A stretch of 64,000 nucleotides of DNA, taken from NCBI RefSeq assembly GCF_003865075.1, contig NZ_BHWB01000007.1, positions 124,001 to 188,000 of the forward strand, given 5' to 3'. The notes beneath the pieces are model-generated. The model worked only from the letters and a program-made list of their open reading frames with translations. It was not told where the DNA came from and did no database searches. A program made the translations under genes and the position numbers. This document shows positions 19,094 to 27,383 of this stretch, one piece after another (position 1 is the first letter of the stretch; each line of letters begins with the position of its first letter). The DNA comes from Bacteroides faecalis (GTDB lineage: Bacteria; Bacteroidota; Bacteroidia; Bacteroidales; Bacteroidaceae).

Positions 19094-19101
19094 TACTTTT
19101 G
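19094..19101 (+). promoter_or_regulatory. Putative -7 element for the first GH172 gene
   Basis: TACTTTTG, 36 bases before the ATG at 19138. It suggests that the GH172/kinase/GH172 group has its own promoter. No clear -33 partner was found. Confidence 0.5.
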
Positions 19102-19137
19102 TAATACTCATCTCCGGATATTTAATAAACTAAAATT

Positions 19138-20760
19138 ATGAATAGAATTAAAGGGTTATGTTTAACGGCTTTACTGATTATTATAGGAGGTCGTTCTATA
19201 GCATCTGATAAAGTGACAATAAGTACTTTGTTGGATGAAATGATTTCATTCGAAAAGGCGGCGGAGTTTCCGGATCCTTATTATACGTGTAAAATGATTA
19301 GTAGTTATGACCGCCGTACGGTATCTCCTGATAAAGACTGGTGGTATGCCAATGACGATGGTTTCGGCTGCATGAGACTGGATACGATTCAAGGTCGCGT
19401 AGAAAAAGTCATGTTCGATTATGAAGGACCGGGAGTAGTTACACGTATCTGGCTGACTACAAATGTAAAGAATGGTACCCTTCGTTTTTATTTTGATGGC
19501 GAAGAAAATCCACGACTGGTAATTCCCGCTTACGACATGACACGTGTTCCTTTCAGGGTAGGTGATGCACTTTCTTTAATTCATACCAATTACACACCTG
19601 AAGGTGCAGGAGGAAATACATTTATGTTTCCACTTCCTTATCAAAAAAGCTGTCGGATTACTTTTGAAGAGCCCAATAAAGATAGAAACACTTGGTCACC
19701 GCGATATCATGAAATTGAATACCGCACGTATGCCCCAGGAACAGAAGTCGAAACATTTCATCCGGGGCAGGTACATTCCCACAGCATGCAAGAAAAGATA
19801 CAGGATGTAAATAAGGCACTTTGGAATCCTCAGACTTTTAAAGGTGGCGAACGTCGTGAGTTTGCTATGGATATTGCTCCTAATCAGAAAAGCTCATTGG
19901 AACTTCCTGCCGGAAGTCATGCAGTTCGTTCATTGATTATTGATGTGCATTGTCGGAAAGGAGATTATGCGAAGATGATGCGACAGTTGATTCTCAAAAT
20001 TTCTTTTGATGGAAAAGAAACAGTCTGGGCACCGTTAGGAGATTTCTCAGGAGCAGGATTGGGAGCTCCGAAGGTAGATAGCTGGTATATGGATGCAGAC
20101 GGTCGTGGACATATCACATCACGCTGGGTAATGCCTTATAAAGAAAATGCCAAAATAGAAGTGGAGAACTTATTTGAATTCCCCGTCTGGATGAATGTCA
20201 GAGCACATGTCTCAGACTGGAAATGGAACAAGAATACACTTTATTTTCATACGACTTGGAAGCAGGAACGAGGTATTGAACTGTCAAACCGATATGATGA
20301 CCATAAGGGTGATCATATGTGGAACTATATCACCATTAATGGTAGAGGAGTTTTTAAAGGTGATTTGCTTTCATTGTTTAACTATGCTCCCGATTGGTAC
20401 GGTGAAGGAGATGAAAAAATATGGGTGGATAATGATGTCTTCCCTTCCCATCATGGGACGGGTACGGAAGATCATTACAACTGTTCTTGGGCACCGGTAG
20501 TTCCTTTCTACACTCCCTATGGAGGTGCACCGCGAGCAGACAATCCTTCTTCACATGGTTTTAATGCTTTTGTACGTACCCGTAATTTGGATGGCATTCC
20601 ATTTCAGAAATTATATCGGTTTGATATTGAAATGTTGAGCTGGAATCCGGGTAAAGTGGATTATGCAGTGACAAACTATTGGTATGGAGATTTGGATGCC
20701 AAGATAAATGAAAGTTCAGGTAAAGAAGAAGTAGTAAGTCCTTTACCTTATCTCATGTAG
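19138..20760 (+). CDS. GH172-family (DUF2961) furanosidase, secreted
   Basis: The protein has 540 residues with a signal peptide (cleavage near residue 22). The DUF2961 fold is evident from SSYDRR, the segment YEGPGVVTRIWLTT, FYFDGEENPRLVIP and the C-terminal block WYGEGDEKIWVDNDVFPSHHGTGTED. Known GH172 catalysis uses two Glu 21 residues apart. Here Glu423 (GEGDE) and Glu444 (GTGTED) have exactly that spacing, so it is probably active. GH172 members form or hydrolyse difructose dianhydride I or cleave D-arabinofuranosides. It is followed 20 bases later by a kinase and then a paralogue. It is periplasmic, inferred from the signal. Confidence 0.88.
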   Translation: MNRIKGLCLTALLIIIGGRSIASDKVTISTLLDEMISFEKAAEFPDPYYTCKMISSYDRRTVSPDKDWWYANDDGFGCMRLDTIQGRVEKVMFDYEGPGVVTRIWLTTNVKNGTLRFYFDGEENPRLVIPAYDMTRVPFRVGDALSLIHTNYTPEGAGGNTFMFPLPYQKSCRITFEEPNKDRNTWSPRYHEIEYRTYAPGTEVETFHPGQVHSHSMQEKIQDVNKALWNPQTFKGGERREFAMDIAPNQKSSLELPAGSHAVRSLIIDVHCRKGDYAKMMRQLILKISFDGKETVWAPLGDFSGAGLGAPKVDSWYMDADGRGHITSRWVMPYKENAKIEVENLFEFPVWMNVRAHVSDWKWNKNTLYFHTTWKQERGIELSNRYDDHKGDHMWNYITINGRGVFKGDLLSLFNYAPDWYGEGDEKIWVDNDVFPSHHGTGTEDHYNCSWAPVVPFYTPYGGAPRADNPSSHGFNAFVRTRNLDGIPFQKLYRFDIEMLSWNPGKVDYAVTNYWYGDLDAKINESSGKEEVVSPLPYLM

Positions 20761-20780
20761 TTGAAACTAAACTGATAAAT

Positions 20781-22097
20781 ATGTATTGCGTAGGAATTGA
20801 TATAGGTACGAGTTCTGTTTGTGGTGTCGCTTATCATCTATCGACAGAAGACTGCATCACTATTGTAAAGGATAATAATACAAGTATTATATCTGACAAT
20901 CAATGGGAGAAAACACAGGATGCGGATGCTATCTTTCATATTGTAGAAGAAATACTGTCGGAATTCAGACTGCAATGTACTGATATAAAAGGAATCGGAT
21001 TCTCCGGACAGATGCATGGTATGCTCTATGTGGATAAATGCGGTGAAGCTGTCAGTCCGTTATATACGTGGCAGGATGGCAGAGGAAATCAGATTTATAA
21101 AGAAGAGCAAAGCTATGCAAGTTTTCTGACTCAGGAAACAGGATATCCGATGGCTACGGGGTATGGATTGGTGACTCACTTTTATAATGAGCAAAACAAC
21201 CTGGTTCCTTCGTCTGCCAATAAGCTGTGCACCATTATGGATTATGTAGCTATGAAGTTATGCCGTCGAAATGAACCGCTTATCGATTATTCCAATGCTG
21301 CCGGATTAGGACTTTTCGATAAAAGACGTTTGTTGTTCGATGTATCGGCTTGCGACGCCATACATTTAGACAGAATCCTATTGCCGGAAGTTATACCGTC
21401 CGGTTCATTGGTGGGGTATTGTGAAAATATTCCTGTATACGTTGCGATTGGTGATAATCAAGCTGCATTTTTAGGATCAGTGAAAGATATTGAGCATTCC
21501 ATACATATAACGATAGGTACTAGCAGTCAAATATCTGTTTACACAGATCGGTATGTGGAAATTGAAGGGTTGGATATCCGTCCATTGCCCGGAGGAGGAT
21601 ATATTCTGGTTGGTGCTCCTTTATGTGGTGGTACTTCATTTGCTATGCTAAAGGATTTTTTTGCTGATACGGTGAAGCTCTTTGCAGGAATAGAGAAAAG
21701 TGGTGATGAACTGTATGAACGTATGATTTCTATTTCCTATCAAACGAATACTAATGACAGTATCGTAGTGGAAACTTTATTTAGCGGAACACGATTGGAA
21801 CCGGGCAAAAGAGGGAAAATAGATCATATATCTCTTTCTAATTTTACTCCTGAGAATTTGATACGGGGATTTGTCAAAGGTATCAGTCAGAGCTTATATG
21901 ATTACTTCCGGCTAATTCCTGATTCAGTCAGACGGAATAAAACAATATTGGTTGGATCGGGAAATGGTATAAAAAAGAATCCGTTAATGCGTCAGGCGCT
22001 TGAAGAACGCTTTGGTTATTCCTTGTATTTATCCAATGTACAGGAAGAAGCAGCTTTTGGTGCATGTGTTTGCAATATGGTATCAGACAAGAATTAA
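20781..22097 (+). CDS. FGGY carbohydrate kinase, sedoheptulokinase-like
   Basis: The protein has 438 residues and is cytoplasmic. The N-terminal phosphate loop is GIDIGTSSVCGV. The segments GIGFSGQMHGMLYVDKCG and PLYTWQDGRG are characteristic of sedoheptulokinase-like FGGY proteins. Asp225 in GDNQAAFLG is the expected catalytic base. The C-terminal adenosine motif is LVGSGNGIKKNPLMRQALEERFG. The family phosphorylates ketoses or polyols with ATP; the true substrate here is unknown. It is rather short for FGGY (usually 470-520). It sits between two GH172 genes with small gaps, which implies it acts on a sugar those enzymes release. Confidence 0.85.
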   Translation: MYCVGIDIGTSSVCGVAYHLSTEDCITIVKDNNTSIISDNQWEKTQDADAIFHIVEEILSEFRLQCTDIKGIGFSGQMHGMLYVDKCGEAVSPLYTWQDGRGNQIYKEEQSYASFLTQETGYPMATGYGLVTHFYNEQNNLVPSSANKLCTIMDYVAMKLCRRNEPLIDYSNAAGLGLFDKRRLLFDVSACDAIHLDRILLPEVIPSGSLVGYCENIPVYVAIGDNQAAFLGSVKDIEHSIHITIGTSSQISVYTDRYVEIEGLDIRPLPGGGYILVGAPLCGGTSFAMLKDFFADTVKLFAGIEKSGDELYERMISISYQTNTNDSIVVETLFSGTRLEPGKRGKIDHISLSNFTPENLIRGFVKGISQSLYDYFRLIPDSVRRNKTILVGSGNGIKKNPLMRQALEERFGYSLYLSNVQEEAAFGACVCNMVSDKN

Positions 22098-22118
22098 CAA
22101 GAAATAATAAGTAAAAGT

Positions 22119-23756
22119 ATGAGTATAGTGGTAATAAGAAATTTGTATGTGAAAGCATTATGCTTCTTATGGATAGTATTATGTTCTTGCTTAATGGCAT
22201 TAAGTTCATGTAGTTCGGGAAATGATAAGACTAATTGTATAGCTTTAGAGAATTTGTTGGATGAAATGGTATCTGTAGAGGCTGACGTTTCTTTTCCGGT
22301 ACCGACTTTTACTACCAAGCATGTCTCTAGCTATGATAGGCGATCTATACTTCCGGGCACTTCTTCGTGGCACGCAAATCGGGATAACACAGGTTTTGTT
22401 CGTTATGAGTCTAATAACGGTCGGGTAGAAAAGGTATTGTTTGACGAAGAAGGTCCGGGAGTCATTACCCGTATGATTACAACGGGTGGTGCGGACGGAG
22501 CGAATTTGCGTATCTACTTTGATGGAGCGAAAGAAGCTGCTATTTTAATTCCCGCTTATGACATCGCTAAATTTCCATTGGCAATTCCTGAAGGATTACT
22601 CTATCGTCACGAACATTATGACACGACACAAGGCAGCAGTTTTTATTATCCGCTTCCTTATGCGAAAAGCTGCAAGATTACGGTAGACAACGTAGATCGT
22701 GATTATTTCTTCCATGCTTCGTGCCGTACCTATCCAAAGAATACGGAAGTCAGGAGTTTTACTTTGGAAGAAGCGAATGAGTTGCAGGCGAAAGCGCAAC
22801 AAGTGAGCAATCAGTTGATGTACCCTCGTACTTATGGAGATAATCCGATCGGTCGGAAGGAGTCTATCGCTACCGGAGCATCTATCCTTATGGAATTACC
22901 AAAAGGAGGAAAAGCCATCCGTAGTCTTCTATTCCAAGTTTCAGAATTTGATTCCATTCATTATGCTTCATTGATGAGGGGACTGATCGTGAATATTTCT
23001 TTTGATGGCAAAAGAACGGTTCGTGTACCATTAAGCGATCTTGTTGGTGCCGGTATGGGTGCTCCTGCTGTGGACAGTTATTATTTGGAAGCAGATGGCA
23101 AAGGTAAAGTGCTTTTACGATTTGCGATGCCTTATCAGGAACAAGCGAGGATTGAAGTCAATAATATTTCCGACTATCCGGTTACTTTGGAAGTAAAAGC
23201 ATGTCTTTCCGATTGGAAATGGAAGAATAATACACTCTATTTTCATGCTGACTGGCGACAGGAAAATGGCTTGCCTACGAATTGTGGAATAGACTATAAT
23301 ATGGGAACTTTGAAAGGAAGAGGTGTCTTTAAAGGCGATATGTTGTCTCTTTATAATTATTCTTCACGCTGGTATGGCGAGGGTGACGAGCATATTTGGG
23401 TAGATAACGACACTTTCCCTTCTCATTTCGGATGTGGTACGGAGGATTATTATAACACGACTTTCGCCCCTATTCATGTCTATTTTAATCCGTTTGGAGG
23501 AGCTCCGAGAGAAGATGATGAGGCATCCCGGGGATATAATACTTTTGTCCGTACCCGTAATCTGGATAATGTACCGTTTAATGAACATTTGAAGTTTGAA
23601 TTTGAACTGATCAGTTGGGATGGGGGTAAGGTAGATTATGCTTCAACTTTATTTTGGTATGGTGATTTGGACACGCACATGACAAATCCTTCGGATGATC
23701 AGGCTGCATTATATGATTTTCCGCCTGCTATTTTTACGGATACAGAACATAAATAA
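22119..23756 (+). CDS. GH172-family (DUF2961) furanosidase, lipoprotein form
   Basis: The protein has 545 residues. The N-terminal hydrophobic segment ends ALSSC (Cys31), a plausible lipobox, so it is likely membrane-anchored, unlike its paralogue at 19138. It shares the same blocks (SSYDRRS, EEGPGVITRMITT, FYFDGAKEAAILIP, WYGEGDEHIWVDNDTFPSHFGCGTED). The two catalytic-type glutamates are Glu421 and Glu442, again 21 apart. GTGTED is changed to GCGTED. The two copies clearly arose by duplication but have diverged in several loops, suggesting different linkages or product lengths. It follows the kinase by 21 bases. Confidence 0.87.
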   Translation: MSIVVIRNLYVKALCFLWIVLCSCLMALSSCSSGNDKTNCIALENLLDEMVSVEADVSFPVPTFTTKHVSSYDRRSILPGTSSWHANRDNTGFVRYESNNGRVEKVLFDEEGPGVITRMITTGGADGANLRIYFDGAKEAAILIPAYDIAKFPLAIPEGLLYRHEHYDTTQGSSFYYPLPYAKSCKITVDNVDRDYFFHASCRTYPKNTEVRSFTLEEANELQAKAQQVSNQLMYPRTYGDNPIGRKESIATGASILMELPKGGKAIRSLLFQVSEFDSIHYASLMRGLIVNISFDGKRTVRVPLSDLVGAGMGAPAVDSYYLEADGKGKVLLRFAMPYQEQARIEVNNISDYPVTLEVKACLSDWKWKNNTLYFHADWRQENGLPTNCGIDYNMGTLKGRGVFKGDMLSLYNYSSRWYGEGDEHIWVDNDTFPSHFGCGTEDYYNTTFAPIHVYFNPFGGAPREDDEASRGYNTFVRTRNLDNVPFNEHLKFEFELISWDGGKVDYASTLFWYGDLDTHMTNPSDDQAALYDFPPAIFTDTEHK

Positions 23757-23889
23757 TGCTATTGTTAGAATAATAGGAAATAATGAAAGCTACTCTAGAA
23801 GCTATGTAAACTGTTCCCAATTGGCTAATAAGTGTATAGAATTAACATTTGGATAATTAATTTATTTATATAGAAACACAATTGAAAGT

Positions 23890-25956
23890 ATGAAGAAATA
23901 TGTATGGATAATTGGTCTTTGTACCCTAATGACGGGAGGAATGACCTCTTGCGAACAACCCGGGGATAATCAGGAAGGAGCACGAATACATTTACTGAAT
24001 AATAACTGGAATTTAAATGTGCCTACCGTAGCGCAAGCGGAATTAAATGGAGATTCGGTTGAAGGTACGCTACCTATTCCTACGGATATAGAGAAAGGTT
24101 TTACGATTAAATGTAAGGTAAACTTGTGTACACCGACTTTTGATCGTCATCTTATAGAAATACCGGGAGTGCTGGATGTTTGCCTTAAGCAATATAATCC
24201 TTTCGACCGTAATAAGCAGAATTATCCGGCATATAAAATGCAGGATGGCACTGTTCCGGTTCTGGAAGCCGGCTTGGAATTAAAGTCTCCGGTAGATGGA
24301 CATATGGAACGAATGACCGTTGGTATTCCGTTGGCTATGCTGGAACAACCGTGGGGAGAACACGAAGTAGTCTTAAACTTTTCCGGTGTTCGTTGGAGTA
24401 TGTATGTAGATGGGCAATTGTTGGATAATGATTTCCCTTTAGGGTATCCTTTAGCAGAGAAAATGGAACGTTGGAAGATAGACACAGCATTTGTTTCACA
24501 AGCTGAGTTGTTTTATCCGGCTATACAACCCGAACGAATGGACGGAGCAGAAACAGGATTACAGCCCCAAGTACAATTCTGGACTCCTACCGGACATAAT
24601 GCGTGGGTAGGAGATGTTGTCAGTCTGTATCATGACGGAACTTATCATCTTTTCTATTTATATGATCGTCGCGGACATCAAAGTAAGTTCGGACGAGGCG
24701 GACATTATTTCGAACATCTTTCAACGAAGGATTTCCGGCATTGGACAGAGCACGAGGCAGCCGTGCCTATTGAAGAACAATGGGAAACCTTTGGTACAGG
24801 TACTCCTTTTGTTTTCAATAACCAGCTTTGCATTAGCTATGGTTATCATACCACCCGTATTTATCCTCGTGAACAAACTACACTTCCCGAGCTGTATAAA
24901 TACTTGGAGGACAATGGACATACAGGTAACTTTGATCGCCATCAGATGTCGGGCGTTGCAGCAGGATCTTCTTATTCGATAAGTGATGATGGTATTCATT
25001 TCCGTAAGACAGGTGTCTTGTTTCACCCTTGTGAAAATCCAAGTATCTATGTTGATCCGAAAGGAGATTTGAAGATGCTGGCCAATTATGGTGCTCGTGG
25101 CACGTGGGCTTCTGATTCTGTGAGTGGTGGTTGGCGTTGTTTGGACGAGAACTTCCCTTTAGGAGGTGACTGTACTTTCTTCTTCCATTGGGGAGATTAT
25201 GATTACATCATCGGAGGTTTCACCCGTCTATGGTCTAAGCAAACTGCGCAACCGGATTCTGCTTATCAGGATGTTGTAGCAACAGGTCGGGATTTTTATA
25301 ATGGTTCGTGTGTACCGACTATTACGGAAATATTCGACAACCGTTTTGTGATGGCAGGATGGATGTGGATGAAAGCCTGGGGTGGACCGCTGGTAATTCA
25401 TGAATTGGTACAATTGCCTGACGGACGTATTGGTACGAAATGGATGGATGAACTGCTACCTGTTACCTCAACGGAAGTTACAACGATTCCGGAGAATTCG
25501 ACGAAGATAGAAACTTTGCCTTCTAATTCTTTCTTATTGACTTTTGATGTCACTCCGGTTACTTCTGACGGAAAACTGTCAGTCAGTTTGTTGCCCGCTA
25601 CTGATAAAGGTATGCAGGATGCCTGTGAATGGAAACTGGATGGTACTGAAAAGCGAGCACAATACTCTTTTGTCGGTGATTGGACCGCTCGTGAAAGTTC
25701 TTTACGTGAAGGGGGGGCTCCACAGCAAGGACGTAATTATGCCATTGAGAATTTATTAGATACAGATCAAACATTTACAGTACGTATGGTTGTCAAAGCC
25801 TCTGAAAAATTCGACGGTTCTCTTGTGGATACGGAGATTGCCGGCAAGCGTACCATGGTTTCTTATCGTGAAAAACTGACAGCAGAACGTCTGCAATTCC
25901 GTACAGAAAATATGGATATTAAGAATATACGTATTACTCCTTTGGTGGCTGATTAA
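23890..25956 (+). CDS. Divergent GH32-like lipoprotein with N-terminal beta-sandwich domain
   Basis: The protein has 688 residues with lipobox Cys21 (MTSC). Residues about 30-190 form a LamG/concanavalin-like sandwich (FTIKCKVNLCTPTF, VVLNFSGVRWSMYVDGQLLD). Residues about 225-530 are a GH32/GH43-type propeller, opening with Asp242 in NAWVGDVVSLYHDGTYHLFYLYDRRG. The last ~150 residues are a GH32-like C-terminal sandwich. A clear RDP motif and EC motif are not seen, so catalysis is not certain; it could be a highly divergent fructofuranosidase or another activity. It ends the PUL and is followed by a strong terminator. Confidence 0.72.
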   Translation: MKKYVWIIGLCTLMTGGMTSCEQPGDNQEGARIHLLNNNWNLNVPTVAQAELNGDSVEGTLPIPTDIEKGFTIKCKVNLCTPTFDRHLIEIPGVLDVCLKQYNPFDRNKQNYPAYKMQDGTVPVLEAGLELKSPVDGHMERMTVGIPLAMLEQPWGEHEVVLNFSGVRWSMYVDGQLLDNDFPLGYPLAEKMERWKIDTAFVSQAELFYPAIQPERMDGAETGLQPQVQFWTPTGHNAWVGDVVSLYHDGTYHLFYLYDRRGHQSKFGRGGHYFEHLSTKDFRHWTEHEAAVPIEEQWETFGTGTPFVFNNQLCISYGYHTTRIYPREQTTLPELYKYLEDNGHTGNFDRHQMSGVAAGSSYSISDDGIHFRKTGVLFHPCENPSIYVDPKGDLKMLANYGARGTWASDSVSGGWRCLDENFPLGGDCTFFFHWGDYDYIIGGFTRLWSKQTAQPDSAYQDVVATGRDFYNGSCVPTITEIFDNRFVMAGWMWMKAWGGPLVIHELVQLPDGRIGTKWMDELLPVTSTEVTTIPENSTKIETLPSNSFLLTFDVTPVTSDGKLSVSLLPATDKGMQDACEWKLDGTEKRAQYSFVGDWTARESSLREGGAPQQGRNYAIENLLDTDQTFTVRMVVKASEKFDGSLVDTEIAGKRTMVSYREKLTAERLQFRTENMDIKNIRITPLVAD

Positions 25957-25975
25957 GGAATGCTACTGAATATAT

Positions 25976-26027
25976 AAATCGGATAAGATTAGGTCGGGAA
26001 GCCTGAACTTATCCGATTTTTTATTTT
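25976..26027 (+). terminator. Strong Rho-independent terminator ending the GH172/GH32 PUL
   Basis: Perfect 12-base stem AAATCGGATAAG (25976-25987) / CTTATCCGATTT (26008-26019), followed by TTTATTTTTTT. Confidence 0.9.
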
Positions 26028-26041
26028 TTTATCTGTTCGGA

Positions 26042-26076
26042 TTGAATTTATTCTAATGAGTAAGTGTTATCTTTGT
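26042..26076 (+). promoter_or_regulatory. Putative promoter of the RyR-domain gene
   Basis: TATCTTTG at 26069-26076 matches the -7 consensus, with a TTG about 25 bases upstream. The ATG follows 50 bases later. Confidence 0.5.
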
Positions 26077-26126
26077 GAGTTATCATTCTATATATTACAA
26101 AAAGACGCTATAAATATACAGTAAAT

Positions 26127-26429
26127 ATGAAAGAGAGTAAACAGACTTATATTCCTTCTCCGATGGACCTTTCATCAGTAGAGTTACCCGAATCTCTTAT
26201 TGAGTTATCGGAAATGATTGCGAAAAATGTACATGAGGTATGGTCTAAATCCCGAATGGATGAAGGATGGACTTATGGCCCGGAACGTGATGATATACAT
26301 AAAAAACATCCTTGCCTGGTTCCTTATGAGGACTTGCCGGAAGGGGAGAAAGAATATGATCGGAATACAGCTTTGAATACAATAAAGCTGGTAAAGCATT
26401 TGGGATATAAAATAGAGAAGGGGAAATAA
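26127..26429 (+). CDS. Free-standing RyR-domain protein
   Basis: The protein has 100 residues, with no signal or membrane segment. Almost the whole length is one RyR repeat as found in ryanodine receptors: WTYGPERDD, HPCLVPYEDLPEGEKEYDRNTALNTIKLVKHLGYKI. In animals the repeat sits in the cytosolic domain of the calcium channel; bacterial copies have no established biochemical role. It is likely cytoplasmic. It is monocistronic, between a terminator and a bidirectional hairpin, convergent with pyrH. The domain assignment is firm and the function is unknown. Confidence 0.9.
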   Translation: MKESKQTYIPSPMDLSSVELPESLIELSEMIAKNVHEVWSKSRMDEGWTYGPERDDIHKKHPCLVPYEDLPEGEKEYDRNTALNTIKLVKHLGYKIEKGK

Positions 26430-26434
26430 TAAGG

Positions 26435-26494
26435 ACCACGAATAACGTGACTTTTCGTTGATTACTGATTATAAAAATCATGTTTATTCGTGGT
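26435..26494. terminator. Bidirectional hairpin between the RyR gene and pyrH
   Basis: Inverted repeat ACCACGAATAA (26435-26445) / TTATTCGTGGT (26484-26494), a perfect 11-base stem with a 38-base loop, in the convergent gap. There is no strong T tract on either side. Confidence 0.6.
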
Positions 26495-26513
26495 GATAAA
26501 CCAATGTTAGGGA

Positions 26514-27224
26514 TTAGTTGTGTACAATCGTACCTATTTCTTCTCCACTGATCACTTTCTTCAGATTCCCTACTGTGTCCATATCGAATACAACAATCGG
26601 CAGGTTATTTTCTTTGCACATGCAGGTGGCAGTTAAGTCCATCACTTTCAGACCACGCTTTAAAACTTCGTCATAAGTAATATCGTGGAATTTGGTGGCA
26701 GTTGGGTCTTTCTCAGGGTCGGCCGTATAAATGCCGTCCACACGAGTTCCTTTCAGCATAACGTCTGCTTCGATTTCGATGCCTCTCAAAGAAGAACCTG
26801 TGTCTGTAGTGAAGAAAGGATTACCCGTTCCACCGGACATAATAACGATTTCACCATTTTCCATGCATTCGATAGCTTTCCATTTACTGTAAAATTCACC
26901 TATAGGCTCCATACGTACGGCAGTCAATACACGGGCTTTTACTCCGGCGGCTACTAGGGCGGAGCTTAGAGCAAGGCTATTAATAACAGTAGCCAGCATA
27001 CCCATCTGATCACCTTTCACACGGTCAAAACCCTTATTGGCTCCACTCAATCCGCGAAAGATATTACCTCCGCCAATTACAATACCGATTTGCACTCCTT
27101 GTTCGTGGATACCCTTTATCTGCGAGGCATATTCAGCTAATCTTTTTTCGTCGATGCCGTATTGTTTTTCGCCCATCAGGCTTTCCCCACTTAGTTTTAA
27201 CAAGATTCTTTTATACTTTGCCAT
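26514..27224 (-). CDS. pyrH: UMP kinase
   Basis: The start at 27224 (MAKYKRILLKLSGE) is chosen because an in-frame upstream Met would add 34 residues absent from the family. The product has 236 residues. Amino-acid-kinase-family motifs are visible: LLKLSGESL, IGIVIGGGNIFRG, GDQMGMLATVINSLAL, FTTDTGSSLRGIEIEAD and DGIYTADP. It phosphorylates UMP to UDP with ATP in pyrimidine nucleotide synthesis, as a cytoplasmic hexamer in this family. A TATCTTTG -7 element lies at 27247-27254 (minus strand). Confidence 0.97.
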   Translation of the reverse strand: MAKYKRILLKLSGESLMGEKQYGIDEKRLAEYASQIKGIHEQGVQIGIVIGGGNIFRGLSGANKGFDRVKGDQMGMLATVINSLALSSALVAAGVKARVLTAVRMEPIGEFYSKWKAIECMENGEIVIMSGGTGNPFFTTDTGSSLRGIEIEADVMLKGTRVDGIYTADPEKDPTATKFHDITYDEVLKRGLKVMDLTATCMCKENNLPIVVFDMDTVGNLKKVISGEEIGTIVHN

Positions 27225-27246
27225 ATTGTTTTCTATTAGTTTACCG

Positions 27247-27254
27247 CAAAGATA
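27247..27254 (-). promoter_or_regulatory. Putative -7 element for pyrH
   Basis: TATCTTTG on the minus strand, 23 bases before the ATG at 27224. Confidence 0.5.
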
Positions 27255-27299
27255 AAGATAATTCTTAGAATGAGAATGAGCTGATATCATAAAATGATA

Positions 27300-27370
27300 G
27301 AGGCATGGATTATATGAATTATACAATTGCTGTGAAGAGCAAAATATCTAATTCACTTGATCCATGCCTC
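27300..27370 (-). terminator. Hairpin downstream of the GH89 operon
   Basis: Perfect 11-base repeat GAGGCATGGAT (27300-27310) / ATCCATGCCTC (27360-27370), directly after the GH89 stop on the minus strand. The loop is long (49 bases), which weakens the call. Confidence 0.5.
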
Positions 27371-27383
27371 AAGCTACCCTGAA

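Larger units (their letters stand above)
18658..19137. other. Gap with repeats, probable mobile or decayed sequence
   Basis: It contains a 38-codon + strand open frame ending at about 18786 (reads LTKESNRLSQSIQIYHKEFEAAH, no start codon context), the 22-base tandem array, and the GGTGATAGGT repeat group listed separately. It ends in the promoter element for the first GH172 gene. The open frame looks protein-like but is not assignable. The whole stretch resembles remnants that interrupt Bacteroides PULs. Confidence 0.45.

Noticed and set aside
27225..27326. N-terminal extension of pyrH
   Set aside because: The added 34 residues are absent from UMP kinases and overlap the putative promoter and terminator hairpin.
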